Shown: positions 10,234-20,602 of the stretch, piece by piece
Layout of the letters: each line of letters starts with the position of its first letter
Numbering within the stretch: the first letter of the stretch is position 1
Assembly: GCA_958510875.1 (NCBI GenBank)
Contig: OY294067.1
Span: 193,013,322-193,077,321, forward strand
DNA length: 64,000 nucleotides
Source: Endomychus coccineus
Taxonomy: Eukaryota; Arthropoda; Insecta; Coleoptera; Endomychidae
Reading direction: 5' to 3'
The notes under the pieces: model-generated
Database searches by the model: none
Seen by the model: the letters and a program-made list of their open reading frames with translations, nothing else
What the model was told of the DNA's origin: nothing
Program-made: the position numbers and the translations under genes

Positions 10234-10731
10234 TTAGAGCCACAGAACATCTTCCTTCGTAAGAAATTCGAATATCTTCCAACTATTCGCACTAGAACAC
10301 GTAGGATTCATACTATTGGGGTGATGTAGACAGATAAATTCACAATTTCCTCGCTCTAATTTTGGACATTTACCTTTCAAATTCACCACTTCTACTCGAT
10401 CTAACCCCAATTTTTGGAACGTCCCCCGTAGAAACTTAGCTTTTATTTTCCCACATACATAAACAGTAGCATCCGGATCGATATTTTCCTCCAAAATTTC
10501 ATGCAATTCATCATATTCCTGATAACCCGAGTTCCATTGAATCCCATGATATTTTTCACAATGAAATATTTTCTTCATTTGCCTCTCGGATAGTTGATCC
10601 ATCGATTTTGGTGGTTTGAATAGAAAATATTTCTCCAACCTTTTCTCACAGTCCAACAAAGAGAGTTCCTTGATTTTATATACGTTTGCAGAAATCGGGA
10701 AACTTTGAATATCAACCACTATAGACGACAT
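10234..10731 (-). CDS. Nuclease-like protein, minus-strand paralogue, element A (165 aa)
   Basis: Open from 10731 to 10234. It follows the same pattern as the plus-strand gene 9090-9596: VVDIQSF, a later Glu (IKEL), YFLFKPP, KYHGIQWNSGYQEY, ATVYVCGKIKAKFL, VVNLKGKCP, and a C-terminal CLHH plus a CSSANSW block. It adds a KCPKLERGNC segment that the plus-strand protein lacks. It overlaps the start of the upstream minus-strand gene by 13 bases. No counterpart is visible in element B. Fold assignment (RNase H-like) is inference; family membership with 9090-9596 is seen directly. Confidence 0.6.
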   Translation of the reverse strand: MSSIVVDIQSFPISANVYKIKELSLLDCEKRLEKYFLFKPPKSMDQLSERQMKKIFHCEKYHGIQWNSGYQEYDELHEILEENIDPDATVYVCGKIKAKFLRGTFQKLGLDRVEVVNLKGKCPKLERGNCEFICLHHPNSMNPTCSSANSWKIFEFLTKEDVLWL

Positions 10732-11342
10732 TTCAAACTAGAATGATAAACTATCCAAAATATCTTGTTGCACATGCGCAGATCATTGACATATTTCTTT
10801 GATGTTATCGAAAGTACGTCGAAGCACAAAATTTGTAGTTTTGCTGGACTTATTCTATAGTTGGCGTCATCGACCTCCCCTCCTATCTCAGAAAACATTT
10901 GAAACATGTCACATCGGTATGGTAGTAGTGCGATTCGATAAAAATCGACACCCATATCATGTAGCACTCTAAAACAATCAAGTATATACGATCCGGGTTT
11001 CGGAACGATACCCGAAATTCGATGCAATATGATTTTTCTCATTCTTCTATGTTTATATTTGAACTGACCTTCTATATTCATATCGATTATCTTCCAATCT
11101 TCTGGCGGGGGAGGATCGAAATCTCCTCCGAAATAGAAAATATCAGCATACGCTCAATCGGTCGAGGCCCTCACAAGGAAAGTTATGAATTCCCCAGCGA
11201 TTATCCAATTTTTGGATGGTAATTGTAATTCTTCGAGGATTTTCATCAAATTCGGAGGACATACGCTTATTACGAATTTCGTCGCATCGGTGGTAAGCAC
11301 ACTATGAATAAAACATTTATATAATCGAGGAGACATTATCAC
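10719..11342 (-). pseudogene. Unknown accessory protein with one in-frame TGA, element A
   Basis: Two open segments (11342-11154 and 11151-10719) lie in one frame separated only by a TGA at about 11154-11156. Features: a WIIAGEFITFLV strand-like block, then after the stop DIFYFGGDFDPPPPEDW with clustered acidic residues, and ILDCFRVLHDMGVDFYRIAL. The acidic GGDFD context recalls nucleotidyltransferase-fold viral proteins, but I cannot confirm it. No counterpart is seen in B, which has an OB-like gene at the equivalent place. Confidence 0.4.
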
Positions 11343-12393
11343 GAACTGAGTTCGATTTAGTTGGAGCAGTCACACACACAACAACACACTCCCTCATACT
11401 CTGCGCTATTGACTTTTTCAACCTAAAATATACAATCAAAACTAGATGGTATTCTTGCGGGTGAGAGATAAGAGGTCGAACGAACTGGTAAGTATACATG
11501 TAAAATAATAAAATCATGAACATTTTCAGATAAAAAATGACGTGGGTTCGGATCCCTCTCAATCTTTCTCACCAAAGAATACCATTTTTCTCCATTTGAT
11601 GTACACGTCGTAGATGTTATGATCGATTCACAACCGCGTGACAGACGCCACGTTGAAGACCCACGTGACAGACACCTCGTCGATGTAACACGTGACAGAC
11701 GCCATGACACCTCGTCCCGCGTGACAGACACTTCGGTGATGTAACACGCCATGACACCTCGTTGACTGCCGAAGGATCACGTGCCAGACGCCATGAAACC
11801 TCGTTGATAGCCGCCATGACAGACGCCATGACACCGAAGGATCACGTGATAGCTGACATGACACCACGTGTCTAGGACCTCTCTTACAAACAACCTGTAT
11901 ATACAACATAACACACTCTTCACAAACATCCTGTATATACATTCATACACTAATTACAAACACCGAATGCCAATCGTCAACAGATAGCATGACACCTCGT
12001 GACAGACGCCATGATACCTCGTTGATAGCCGCCATGACAGACGCCATGACACCGAAGGATCACGTGATAGCTGCCATGACACCTTGTTCGAAACCACGTG
12101 TCTAGGACCTCTCTTACAAATAACCTGTATATACAACATAACACACTCTTTACAAACATCCTGTATATACATTCAAACGATAATTACAAACACCGAATGT
12201 CAATCGTCAGCACAAACCGAGTAGCTCACAATCACTGATAACGCTATCTAGCCGATAAAGTTATCTACCCGATAACACTAATTACACACATCGCCAGCAC
12301 AGACCGGAAGTAAAGACCTGATAATTACAAACATCGGACAGACCGGAAGTGACGTGACACTTCCTGGTTCAAAGGTAGCCCACTGTATCTACT
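11343..12393. repeat. Right terminal region (probable TIR) of element A with nested tandem repeats
   Basis: No credible gene. From about 11630 to 12080 short units of the type GACAGACGCCATGACACCTCGT recur many times. A larger direct repeat of about 217 bp (about 11830-12046 and 12047-12200) contains CACGTGTCTAGGACCTCTC and CCTGTATATACA. Long minus-strand open frames here (repeated GVCH-type peptides) are products of the repeats. The tip ends at 12393 in a sequence close to the tip of B. The matching left TIR is outside the window. Confidence 0.6.
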
Positions 12394-12397
12394 GAAG

Positions 12398-12475
12398 TGT
12401 ACCATCATCTGCGAAGCTTTGGAAGAGACAGGTGGTTACTTCCAAAATATCGTTGATATGCAGCAGAAATAACAA
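12398..12475 (-). mobile_element. Fragment of non-LTR reverse transcriptase (same family as 28755-30305)
   Basis: About 75 bp, starting at TACCATCATCTGC, match 29512-29590, the part of the non-LTR element that encodes the SFADDGT (motif C) region on the minus strand. The fragment begins immediately after the right end of element A, so element A appears to sit inside a copy of this retrotransposon. Confidence 0.6.
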
Positions 12476-12815
12476 ATAATATAATAACTTATGAAGGCAT
12501 AATCAATTGGGCTATAACTTCAAATATATATATTTTCGCATAATACTAGACAATATTTAATTACACTGATATTTTAATTATTTAGGTGGTGTATAGTGCT
12601 TGCTTTGTTCCTCCTCGATAGCGAAAAATTCATTCAACGAATATAAATTGTCGCACTAGTCATGTCTGTTGCACTTGGTTATTTTCCACCATAATCCTCA
12701 GGACCGCACTTGATGCGTTGGTGGAACACACCCCATCTACAACCTTTGATAAGAAGTATCGTATAAGCATACAATCCACTGCTGGTTCAGAACATGACAC
12801 TCGGAAGAGAGGAAA
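12476..12815. other. No feature recognised
   Basis: AT-rich sequence without a convincing open frame, repeat or motif. Confidence 0.4.
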
Positions 12816-13440
12816 CTAGTGATAGGTTGCATGCAGTCGAAAGCAGTGATTGGAGCGCACATTAGAGGAGACTAGTCTCAGCAAGTGAGGAACATGGTTA
12901 AAACCCTTGCCAAACTGCTGACACAGATACTGCCAAGACACGGACAGTTTAACTACCACCTCCATAGGAGTGGTGCAAACGGAAAAACGAAACATCAATG
13001 CACATTCTGTGCAGATGCGTTACACTAATCCCCCAGACGCAGAGCACTCCCGGTAGAGCTATCAGACACTGGGAAGATTCAGAAACTAGATACGAAGATG
13101 GTGCTCAACCTCTTCAGAGCATTAACCACCTAGCCGGCTCAGACTGGGAGTTGAATAGGTGCCTGTTTCTCCATCTCGGGATCCCGGTGAACACTCTGGA
13201 GTGTCAATCGATGTCGGCCACCTCTGAGGCCAGGTGAAAACTCTCAAGTGGGAACCGCTTCACTAGGACGACGTTTAATTAATATATCACGAAGTTGGTG
13301 TTAACCTCTTCAGGAATCGTTCTCCTGGGGGAGAATGTCCACTCCACTAGGTGAAATGTGACACGTGCAAAGAGCTTTGCCTGGGCATTGAGGGACTGCA
13401 ATGCCCCCGCCCCTTCCGTTACTTAATAATGATAATAATA
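12816..13440 (+). mobile_element. 3' end of an R1-like non-LTR retrotransposon, degenerate
   Basis: The stretch 12894-13025 reads openly with LLTQILPRHGQFNYHLHRSG followed by HQCTFCADALH, the HGxF-YL-R-G then CxxC...H pattern found at the C-terminus of R1/R2-type elements. Stops follow. The segment ends with a GC-rich 3' UTR and a TAATAATGATAATAATAA tail near 13424-13440, which fits a non-LTR 3' end. No reverse transcriptase remains, so this is a 5'-truncated copy. Confidence 0.5.
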
Positions 13441-13747
13441 ACTCCTAAAAGTGGTGGGGAGTGAAGACAATAACTATTGAGAAAACGGTATTCGAAAAGG
13501 TTCTTCTCGCTTCTTTTTCACACAAAGCAAAATTATTCCAACGGTCGACAATGTGTAGTCACTACTCGATGTTACCAACAACAAGCTCTGTCAATAAAAA
13601 TGTGAATTCAGGTAGTTATGTACCTAAGCTTACAAATTTTATTGCTTTCTTGAAGAGGAATGCAGAAGGATATCGGCCGAAACAATCAAAAACTTTTAGG
13701 AAGAAAGATTTTAGTAGTAGATTTTTAATAGAAGCTGATTGTAGGAA
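13441..13747. other. Left flank of the BEL/Pao element
   Basis: An open frame (13461 onwards, about 95 codons before the LTR) contains SGSYVPKLTNFIAFLKRN. I do not recognise it and do not call it a gene. Confidence 0.3.
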
Positions 13748-13896
13748 TGTATTCCTTGTTTGTTCTATTTTTTAATGAAAAACTGTTCAGTAGATATGAT
13801 GTATTGACATACGTAAAAACCTTGTGCTTATTAAAATTAATTAGTACTGTCAAACTCTCAAGGCTAACTATCAAAATATTGAAATATGATCATACA
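13748..13896 (-). repeat. 3' LTR of BEL/Pao element
   Basis: 149 bp from TGTATTCC to CATACA on the plus strand, nearly identical to 19633-19781. The conventional TG...CA ends define its limits. Confidence 0.85.
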
Positions 13897-14021
13897 TATC
13901 GGCCACCTTGAAAGAAACAACTTTCAATTACAATACCTACGTGCTAAATACAAACAGCAAGCTATGTAATATCGTTAGAGAAAAATAAAAAGTAATAACA
14001 GATAAATATTCGTTATCACAA

Positions 14022-15175
14022 TCAGTCATCGATGAGAAGAACACAAATTTGAGCAATCGCACGTTTGACGATGCCACTGCGCGTTTTCACTGATACTACG
14101 CGAACTTCTCCATCAACACCTGGGTGAACTGATGTTATGCGTCCCATCTGCCAATTGAGTGGAGCTGTGTTTTTGTCTTTGAGAACTACTATCTTTCCTG
14201 GGTTGATGATTTCTACGGAATGCTGCCTCCACTTGCTACGCTGTTGAAGCTGGTGCAAATATTCTGCGGACCATCTAGCCCAAAAATGTTGTACAATTTG
14301 CTGCAGTCGCTTGTATTGCGTTAGCCTATTTTCTGGTACATCTCTTACATCGGCCTGTGGTAAACTGGTTAAAGCGTCTCCAATGAGGAAATGGCCAGGA
14401 GTGAGTACTTGAAGGTCGTTTGGATCTGCCGTGAGGGGGGTTAAAGGACGGGAATTAAGCACAGCTTCTACTTGCGTAATAACAGTATATAAGTTCTCAA
14501 ATGTTAGATGCGCTTCACCTACAACTCGTGTTAGGTGATACTTTGCCGATTTGACGCAGGCCTCACAAAGGCCGCCAAAATGCGCTGAACCTGCTGGTTT
14601 AAAATGCCATTTTATTGAAACTTCCGTGAGAAAATGTACTACTGTGTTATCATTCATAATTCTGGCAATTATTTCGGAAATAGACTTGGAGGCACCCACA
14701 AAATTTGTACCGTTATCACAATGCAAGTCCTTGCATGAACCTCGGCGAGAAATGAACCTCCTTAATGCGTTAAAAAAAAATCACTTGTTAAATCACTGAC
14801 CAATTCCAAATGACAAGCTTTGGTGACAAAACAGACAAAGATACACAAGTAAGCCTTTGTCAATTTTCGGTTTCTTAATTTACTTTCTTTTAATAAAAAC
14901 GGTCCGGCGAAATCTACTCCTGTCGTTAAAAAAGGTCGTGCCGGAAAAACACGTGACTTGGGTAATTCGCCCATTAACGGCATGTTTTTTCGAGGTTTGC
15001 ATCTGAAACAAGTAACACAGCGATGCAAAATCTCTCTAACCACCGTGCGACCGCTGAGTATCCAGTAACTTTCTCTAACAGCCGCTAACGTGGCCTGAGC
15101 ACCAGCATGCAATAAACGCTTATGTTCGTAAAGAACTATTAGTTTGGTTAATGGATGATTTTTTGGAATTAACAC
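14022..15175 (-). pseudogene. BEL/Pao integrase domain
   Basis: Order on the minus strand: zinc-binding HHCC-type region (HKRLLHAG, then CVTCFRCKP), first catalytic Asp in TTGVDFAGPF, a frameshift near 14760-14790 after a run of A, second Asp in HCDNGTNFVGAS, and Glu in the GGLCEACVKSAKYHL segment. The C-terminal tail (GKIVVLKDKNTAPLNWQMGRI) is typical of the BEL/Pao integrase C-terminus. The frame is open from 14726 to the stop at 14022. The frameshift makes the domain non-functional as it stands. Confidence 0.85.
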
Positions 15176-16221
15176 CGGGTGTTTTTTTTATAAGTTAATT
15201 GTGAATTTTGTAGTCGGCCGCCAACACGCAATAAACTATTATCATCCAGAAACGGATTGAAAGGCAAAAGTCTGCTAGAATTTGATATGCATCTTGATCC
15301 CTTTAAACTTTCAATCTCCACCTGGAAGTTTTCTGTCTGACAAATTTTCAGCAGCCGGACTAAAGCATTTTCTAATTCCGCCACGGAGAGATTTCCAACA
15401 GTCTTTATTGTCATGTCCCTTACAGTTTCTAGCGAATCTTAAAATGTAGGCCAAAACTCGTTTTAATTTGGTTAGCGTTGAATATCGCTCAAAAATATAA
15501 TTAATATTTGTTTTCACAGAAACTAAGCTTGTTACTGTTAATTTCCTTTCCGGTAAATCGACTAAATCTCGGACAACATATGGTTCTGGCCATTCTACTA
15601 ATTCTCGCGTTAGGAAAGTAGGGCCTTGCCACCATAATGTTGACAATGCAAGTTGATTTGGCCGCATTCCCCTTGATATTATATCGGCCGGGTTTAATTC
15701 CGATCTTACGTGCCGCCATTGATTAGCATTCGATAATTGTTGAATTTGCGAGACTCGATTCGCGACGAAGGTTTTCAGTTTATTTGGTTCGGAGTTTAGC
15801 CATGACAAAACTATTGTGGAATCACTCCAATAATGAACCAAATTTATATTTATGTCTAGAGACGTGATAACCTTTTCAACTAATTTAACCAAAAGTACCG
15901 CGCCGCATAATTCAAGACGTGGAAGTGATACACATTTTAAGGGCACAACGCGGGATTTAGCACATAATAACCTCGAGACATGGTTTTGTGACGTATTAGT
16001 AGTTCTGATATATAAACATGCTCCGTATGCTGTCTCGGAGGCGTCACCGCCTCTGAAAATGTTTTCAGCATTTCTTGTCTTGGGATTACGATTTGGTTAA
16101 CTATATCCAATTCTTTCCGAAAATCGTCCCAAGAAGTGAATATGTCGATAGGCACAGATTCGTCCCAGCATAACTTTAATTGCCATAAACTTTGCATAAT
16201 GGATTTGGCGATGAGTGTCAC
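15169..16221 (-). pseudogene. BEL/Pao RNase H and connection region
   Basis: Shows [13 protein letters not shown] and [13 protein letters not shown] (RNase H acidic residues), then [10 protein letters not shown], the standard order after the BEL/Pao reverse transcriptase. A frameshift lies near 15940-15960 between LCWDESVPIDI-type sequence and the RNase H block, and another near 15311-15414. The region downstream ([28 protein letters not shown]) leads into the integrase. Broken by these shifts. Confidence 0.8.
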
Positions 16222-16222
16222 A

Positions 16223-16484
16223 CATCGACATATACATATGGACTGCGCGTGGCAATGATAAGCGCGGGTAGTGCCGGCGTGAGAGAGGGGAAAACGAAGA
16301 GGACTAATACTGTCTTTATCTATCGGCTCGGGATGTTACATTTCCATGGCAACGCAGCGGCCAATAGAAACGCGATAGATAAAGTAGATAAAGACAGTAT
16401 TGGTCCTCTTCGTTTTCCCCTCTCTCACACCGGCACTACCCGCGCTTATCATTGCCACGCGCAGTCCATATGTATATGTCGATG
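16223..16484. mobile_element. 262-bp palindromic MITE inserted in BEL/Pao pol
   Basis: Begins CATCGACATATACATATGGA and ends in its reverse complement. Near-perfect arms of about 100 bp enclose a loop of about 50 bp. Flanked on both sides by GTGTCACA (16215-16222 and 16485-16492), an 8-bp target-site duplication, which fits the hAT superfamily. It carries no transposase. The interrupted reverse transcriptase reads GLIGPVT on one side and TLIAKSIMQ on the other, so removing the MITE and one duplication restores a continuous frame there. Confidence 0.85.
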
Positions 16485-17637
16485 GTGTCACAGGACCGAT
16501 TAATCCTAGAGGATCGAAAATTTGAGCGGCCGAAGCTAAAATTATTCTTTTTGTAACGCGTTTATCACCATCTCTTATATTCACGTTATAATTCAGTGTA
16601 TCTGAATTAGCACTCCATATCAGACCTAACGTTTTGTTTTTATCTGCGGTTATATAATATTGTGAAATTGAAGTGTGATCTTCGCGGTCACCCAATATGT
16701 CTTTATTATTAGACGCCCATTTGCGCAAAATAAACCCAGCACTGACTAGTACATCGCTTATTTCATGCTTAAGAGATCGTGCATTTTCTACTGTATCGGA
16801 CCCCGTAATTAGATCATCGACGTAAAAATCTTTCAAAATTACAACTGAAGCAGTTGGGTTAGATTCACGATTCTCAATTGCTACTTGTTGAAGACACCTC
16901 GTAGCTAGAAATTAAGCACTTGCTGTACCGTACGTGATCGTGTTAAGTTGAAAATGTTGCAGCTCGCAGTCTGGATTGAGTCGCCAAACTATACGCTGTA
17001 AATCACGTTGTTCTGTATTTATGTTAACTTGACGATACATCTTCTCTACATCTGCAGTTATAACGTAATTGTGTTTTCTGAATCTTAGCAAAATTGAGAT
17101 TAAATCGTCTTGTAGTACTGGACCAACCAAAAGAACGTCATTTAGCGATAACCCAGTATCAGTTTTTGCCGATGCATCGAACACGACGCGTAGCTTTGTA
17201 GTAAGACTACTCTCTTTGATGACGCCGTGATGAAGCAAGTAATATATTGTGTTGTCTTCGGCAGAATAGGGATCAATGTTTGTCATATGATTTAATGATT
17301 CGTATTCTTGCATGAAACTATCATACTGTTCTTTCATTTTTGGATTTTTTATCAATTTTCGTTCTAGTGCGTAGAAGCGTTTAATTGCATTTTCTCTGGA
17401 ATCAAGTCCCAAATTTTTGTATTCGGGCTTTGTAGGCAAACTAACGGTGAACCTGCCAGCAGCGTCCCGAGTTGTATTTTGAACGAAATGTTCCTCACAT
17501 GTGCGTTCGCTACTAGAAAGAACTTTAATAGCAGAAATCTCTTCTAATTTCCAAAATGCTTCGATTTGATTACTTAAAATTTGATTCATTGATAAGTGGC
17601 ATTTTGAACTATTTTTCCGGTTAGGTAAAGTAGCCAT
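16336..17637 (-). pseudogene. BEL/Pao reverse transcriptase
   Basis: Minus-strand reading shows KLRVVFDASAKT, SLNDVLLVGPVLQDDL, YVITADVEKMYRQV (motif A Asp) and FYVDDLITGSD (catalytic YVDD). An in-frame TAA at about 16912-16914 stands in the segment between QLNTITYGTASA and FLATRCLQQ. The MITE at 16223-16484 interrupts the C-terminal end. Fingers and palm are otherwise complete. Confidence 0.85.
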
Positions 17638-18602
17638 CCTAATTTAGATTTTTGCGCTATAGGTTGTCCCCTTCCTAATCTGATTTGACCAACGCACATG
17701 ATATCAAAATATATTCCTGCGCCTATAAGCAAATCGATCTTGTCGGAATTGTTTAGTAGCGGATCAGCGAGTTGTAAATTTTCGGGAATATTTAACTTGG
17801 ACATGTCGAAAGACGATGCCGGAATGTTATCAGTTATTTTATCCAAAATTAAAAATGGAAAATCTGCACTAAACCATTTTGGCATGATTTGATTTTGGTA
17901 TGAGTCATTTTTGTGATCTTAGTTATGCTTTGATTGATCCCGGATACAGGTATGTTGGTACTGACAAAATTTAATTTGAGTTGATTGAAAATATCTTGCG
18001 TCATGAAGTTAGATTGACTTCCAGAGTCCAATAATGCTCGACATTTTATAGGAGTACCTTGTATGTTGAAAACGAATACTTGAGCTGTGGATAATATTAT
18101 ATTTACATAATTTGACTGTTGTGGTATGCAGTGAGTGACAACAGATGAATTTTCATTTGATACACTTGTAGGTGATCCATTATTCGACGCGCTTTTATAC
18201 GATTCAAAATGTAAAAGTGTATTATGTGATTTTTTGCACGTTCTGCAAGTATGTGTTGACTTACAATCACTTGCCTGATGGTTAGGCTTTAAGCAATTAG
18301 TGCAAAGATCGAGCTTTTTTGCTTCGTTGAATCTTGCTTAAGTAGAAAAGTTTCAAAAAAGCCTGGCAGCCATAAATAAAACGTTTTTGCCGGCAGTATG
18401 CGCATGCGTATTTATTTGTAGAAACGTGTACCAATAGTTTCTCATCTGGACTTTTTTTCTCAATTTTATTGTGTTTTGTTTCCAAGGTGTCGAGTAACTG
18501 ACATCTTGTAGTAAGGAACTTGATGAACATTTCCGTAGTGATATTGTTTTTATTTGTTTCTTCAGCAATGAACGTTTTCCCACTCCCGTTTAGTGGTAGC
18601 AT
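17586..18602 (-). pseudogene. BEL/Pao gag C-terminus and retropepsin
   Basis: Contains zinc-knuckle-like Cys/His clusters (CAYCRQKR, then LCTNC and CRTCKKSH near 18230-18300) and the aspartic protease active site as ALLDSGSQSNFM near 18010-18040, followed by DLLIGAGIYF. Frames change near 18330 and near 17890, so the segment is a pseudogene. Position between gag and reverse transcriptase is as expected. Confidence 0.7.
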
Positions 18603-19362
18603 CCAGCTTATTACATATTAAATATATAAGGAGTGTGCCCCAATGTTGTACAGGTAGCTTAAAAGCTTGTAAAGCTCGCGTATGCTTCAAGAAATCATCC
18701 AATAATTTTCTTAAAGAATAATTTGACTCGCGGGAAATAACGGGTATATCAAAAAGATCCCTGACGTGTGTGTTTGTGATTATTCGACTATTGTCGAATC
18801 TTCGTTTCAATATATCCCATGCAACCTCATAATTTGTATCCGAAACATCTAATGCACTGATTACCTGTGCAGCTTCGCCTTTTAAGCATGATTTCAAATA
18901 GTAAAATTTTTGGATTGTTGCGATTGATACATTATTATTGATCAGTGATTTAAAAGTGTCGTAAAACTCTAGCCAAGATTCATACGCTCCATTAAACTCA
19001 GGTAGTTTTATTGTGGGTAGCTGCAAGACCGAAGAAGTTGTAGTGTTTTTATTATTAATAGCGTTGTTATTATCGCTAGGTGGTAATAAAGGCAGCAACA
19101 ATTGCTTTGCCAATGTTATGATTTTAAAATATGAATCTTCAAATGCTTGTATATCATATTGTTGAGCTGCAGTGTTCTCTAACAATAAAATTTGATTTTG
19201 CACCTCGTAAAAGTCTTCTAAGAGAGGCTCAATTTTTTCCAATCGTATTGAAACTTCAAATGTTCTATCTGGAGTGATATTATTTAGAAACGTATTTAAT
19301 CTTGTTAATTGACTTTTGAAAAATGCCCGTTTTTGAATTAAAGCTTTTAATTCCGCATCCAT
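18562..19362 (-). pseudogene. BEL/Pao gag (DUF1759-type)
   Basis: Open for 266 codons from ATG 19362. N-terminal helical region (AELKALIQKRAFFKSQLTRL), then LPTIKLPEFNGAYESWLEFYDTF and YYLKSCLKGEAAQVI, the hallmark of the DUF1759 gag domain of BEL/Pao elements. It ends early at 18562, in KREWENVHC, just before the region that continues in another frame, so a frameshift truncates the polyprotein here. Confidence 0.85.
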
Positions 19363-19613
19363 TTTATTATTATTGGAAGTTATTTATTTATGAAAATATA
19401 GATCTTAATGCTATGTTATGTATCGCAAAAGAAACTGTGCTTTTAAAGGAGGTGAATAAAGGTAGGATATCAAATTGGAAACTCACAATTTACAATTGGA
19501 CGCTGAACGAATTCGTACCGTCTCGACTGCTGCGGCTGATGCTTCCCGCTTGTAAACGATGAAGTGCCGGGTCTTGACGCGCTTTGCTCTCACTGTTTAT
19601 TGTGAAATTATCC

Positions 19614-19632
19614 AATCCGGCTCGAAGGACCA
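19614..19632 (-). promoter_or_regulatory. tRNA-Tyr primer binding site
   Basis: The 19 bases AATCCGGCTCGAAGGACCA immediately inside the 5' LTR equal the 3' end of insect tRNA-Tyr including CCA, as I recall that tRNA. On the minus strand the site reads TGGTCCTTCGAGCCGGATT, directly abutting the LTR, as expected for priming of first-strand synthesis. Confidence 0.75.
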
Positions 19633-19781
19633 TGTATTCCTTGTTTGTTCTATTTTTTAATGAAAAACTGTTCAGTAGATATGATGTATTGACATACGTA
19701 AAAACCTGGTGCTTATTAAAATTAATTAATACTGTCAAACTCTCAAGGCTAACTATCAAAATATTGAAATATGATCATACA
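19633..19781 (-). repeat. 5' LTR of BEL/Pao element
   Basis: 149 bp, TG...CA, matching 13748-13896 with only a few substitutions (for example CTTGTGC against CTGGTGC). Next to the tRNA-Tyr primer site. Confidence 0.85.
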
Positions 19782-20602
19782 CTGATGTTCACATTTATTT
19801 AGGTTTGAAGCTAATTTTTATAGTTAAAAATAGCAGGAGGTTGCCGGAAAAATGAACTCCTAAATATGAGCTCCGGACACGTAATGACTGTGGTTTTTTT
19901 TTGAATATGCATTCCTGATACGAACACAGGTGATGTTGAAATTAATCTGAATTCAGTAGTCCGAAAATTTATGCAAATGCATCCAAATCATGTACAGGGT
20001 GAACCAAATTGAATCTCCTCAGAGGATATCTCCATTAAAATTCGCGCTAGAACAAAACCGACCGCGCATCCTCAAGCTCTTTTTTTTTAGATAAATTTGG
20101 GAGTGTCTATGAATTGTGACTTGTATCATTTTCTTAGGCGCTGTTGCCAAATACTCAACCTTTCAGGATTTCAACAAAGCCTAGTAACATGTTTAATATT
20201 GCCATATAAGTAAAACAATATGTCGGCACTTTTTGCGAGCAATCCATTAGCGTAGGCGGAATTTATTTAGAGCTTACCACGTTCAAGTTATGACACAAAC
20301 TTGTATTTTTTTAAATAGAAACCAAAGTAGGTTGTGGTTTAGTTGAAAAGAGGATACTTTTTTGATTTCAACAATATATAATATGACATTATTTTTTTCG
20401 TTTATTTTCGATTTTTGGCAAATTATTAATTTTGCCGTATTATACTCAAGTAGGCTTCCTTCACAGATAAACAATAAACTGTTAGACGTTCTTGTCATTC
20501 TGATGTGTTTTTCAAATTGCTGATTTTTGACATTTTAAAACTATAAACATCTACAAAATCTAACAAAACGAACACTCAAACAACATGGCATACAAAGTAC
20601 CA
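19782..20602. other. No feature recognised
   Basis: AT-rich, with no convincing coding frame or repeat. Confidence 0.4.

Larger units (their letters stand above)
1..12393 (+). mobile_element. Polinton/Maverick (adintovirus-like) element A, right part, decayed
   Basis: Seen: the order of genes (polymerase B C-terminus, unknown protein, integrase, fibre-like, acidic protein, ATPase, PLA2/protease, 151-aa-type protein, penton, small protein, major capsid, nuclease-like) matches element B at 39354-56432 in order and strand. The left part lies outside the window. The right end is placed at 12393 because the sequence there (GTAGCCCACTGTATCTACT) matches the tip of B (GTAGCCCACTTAATCTACT). The six bases that follow, GAAGTG, would be the target-site duplication, which cannot be checked without the left end. 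Most genes carry stops or frameshifts, so this copy is not autonomous. The Polinton/adintovirus assignment follows from the combination of protein-primed PolB, retroviral-type integrase, FtsK/A32-like ATPase, adenain-like protease and jelly-roll capsid proteins. Confidence 0.9.
13748..19781 (-). mobile_element. BEL/Pao LTR retrotransposon, degenerate
   Basis: Two 149-bp LTRs flank a minus-strand gag-pol with a DUF1759-type gag, a retropepsin, a reverse transcriptase with FYVDD, RNase H and integrase. The primer binding site next to the 5' LTR matches tRNA-Tyr. The LTRs differ at only a few positions by eye, so the insertion is not ancient, yet the coding region has several stops and frameshifts. 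The five bases outside each LTR (AGGAA and CTGAT) do not match, so no target-site duplication is visible. A MITE inserted in the polymerase region accounts for 262 bp. Confidence 0.9.

Noticed and set aside
11423..12172. Long minus-strand open frames (repeated GVCH/VSWR-type peptides)
   Set aside because: They arise from the GACAGACGCCATGACACCTC tandem repeats in three frames at once, have no homologue in B, and lie in the terminal repeat region.
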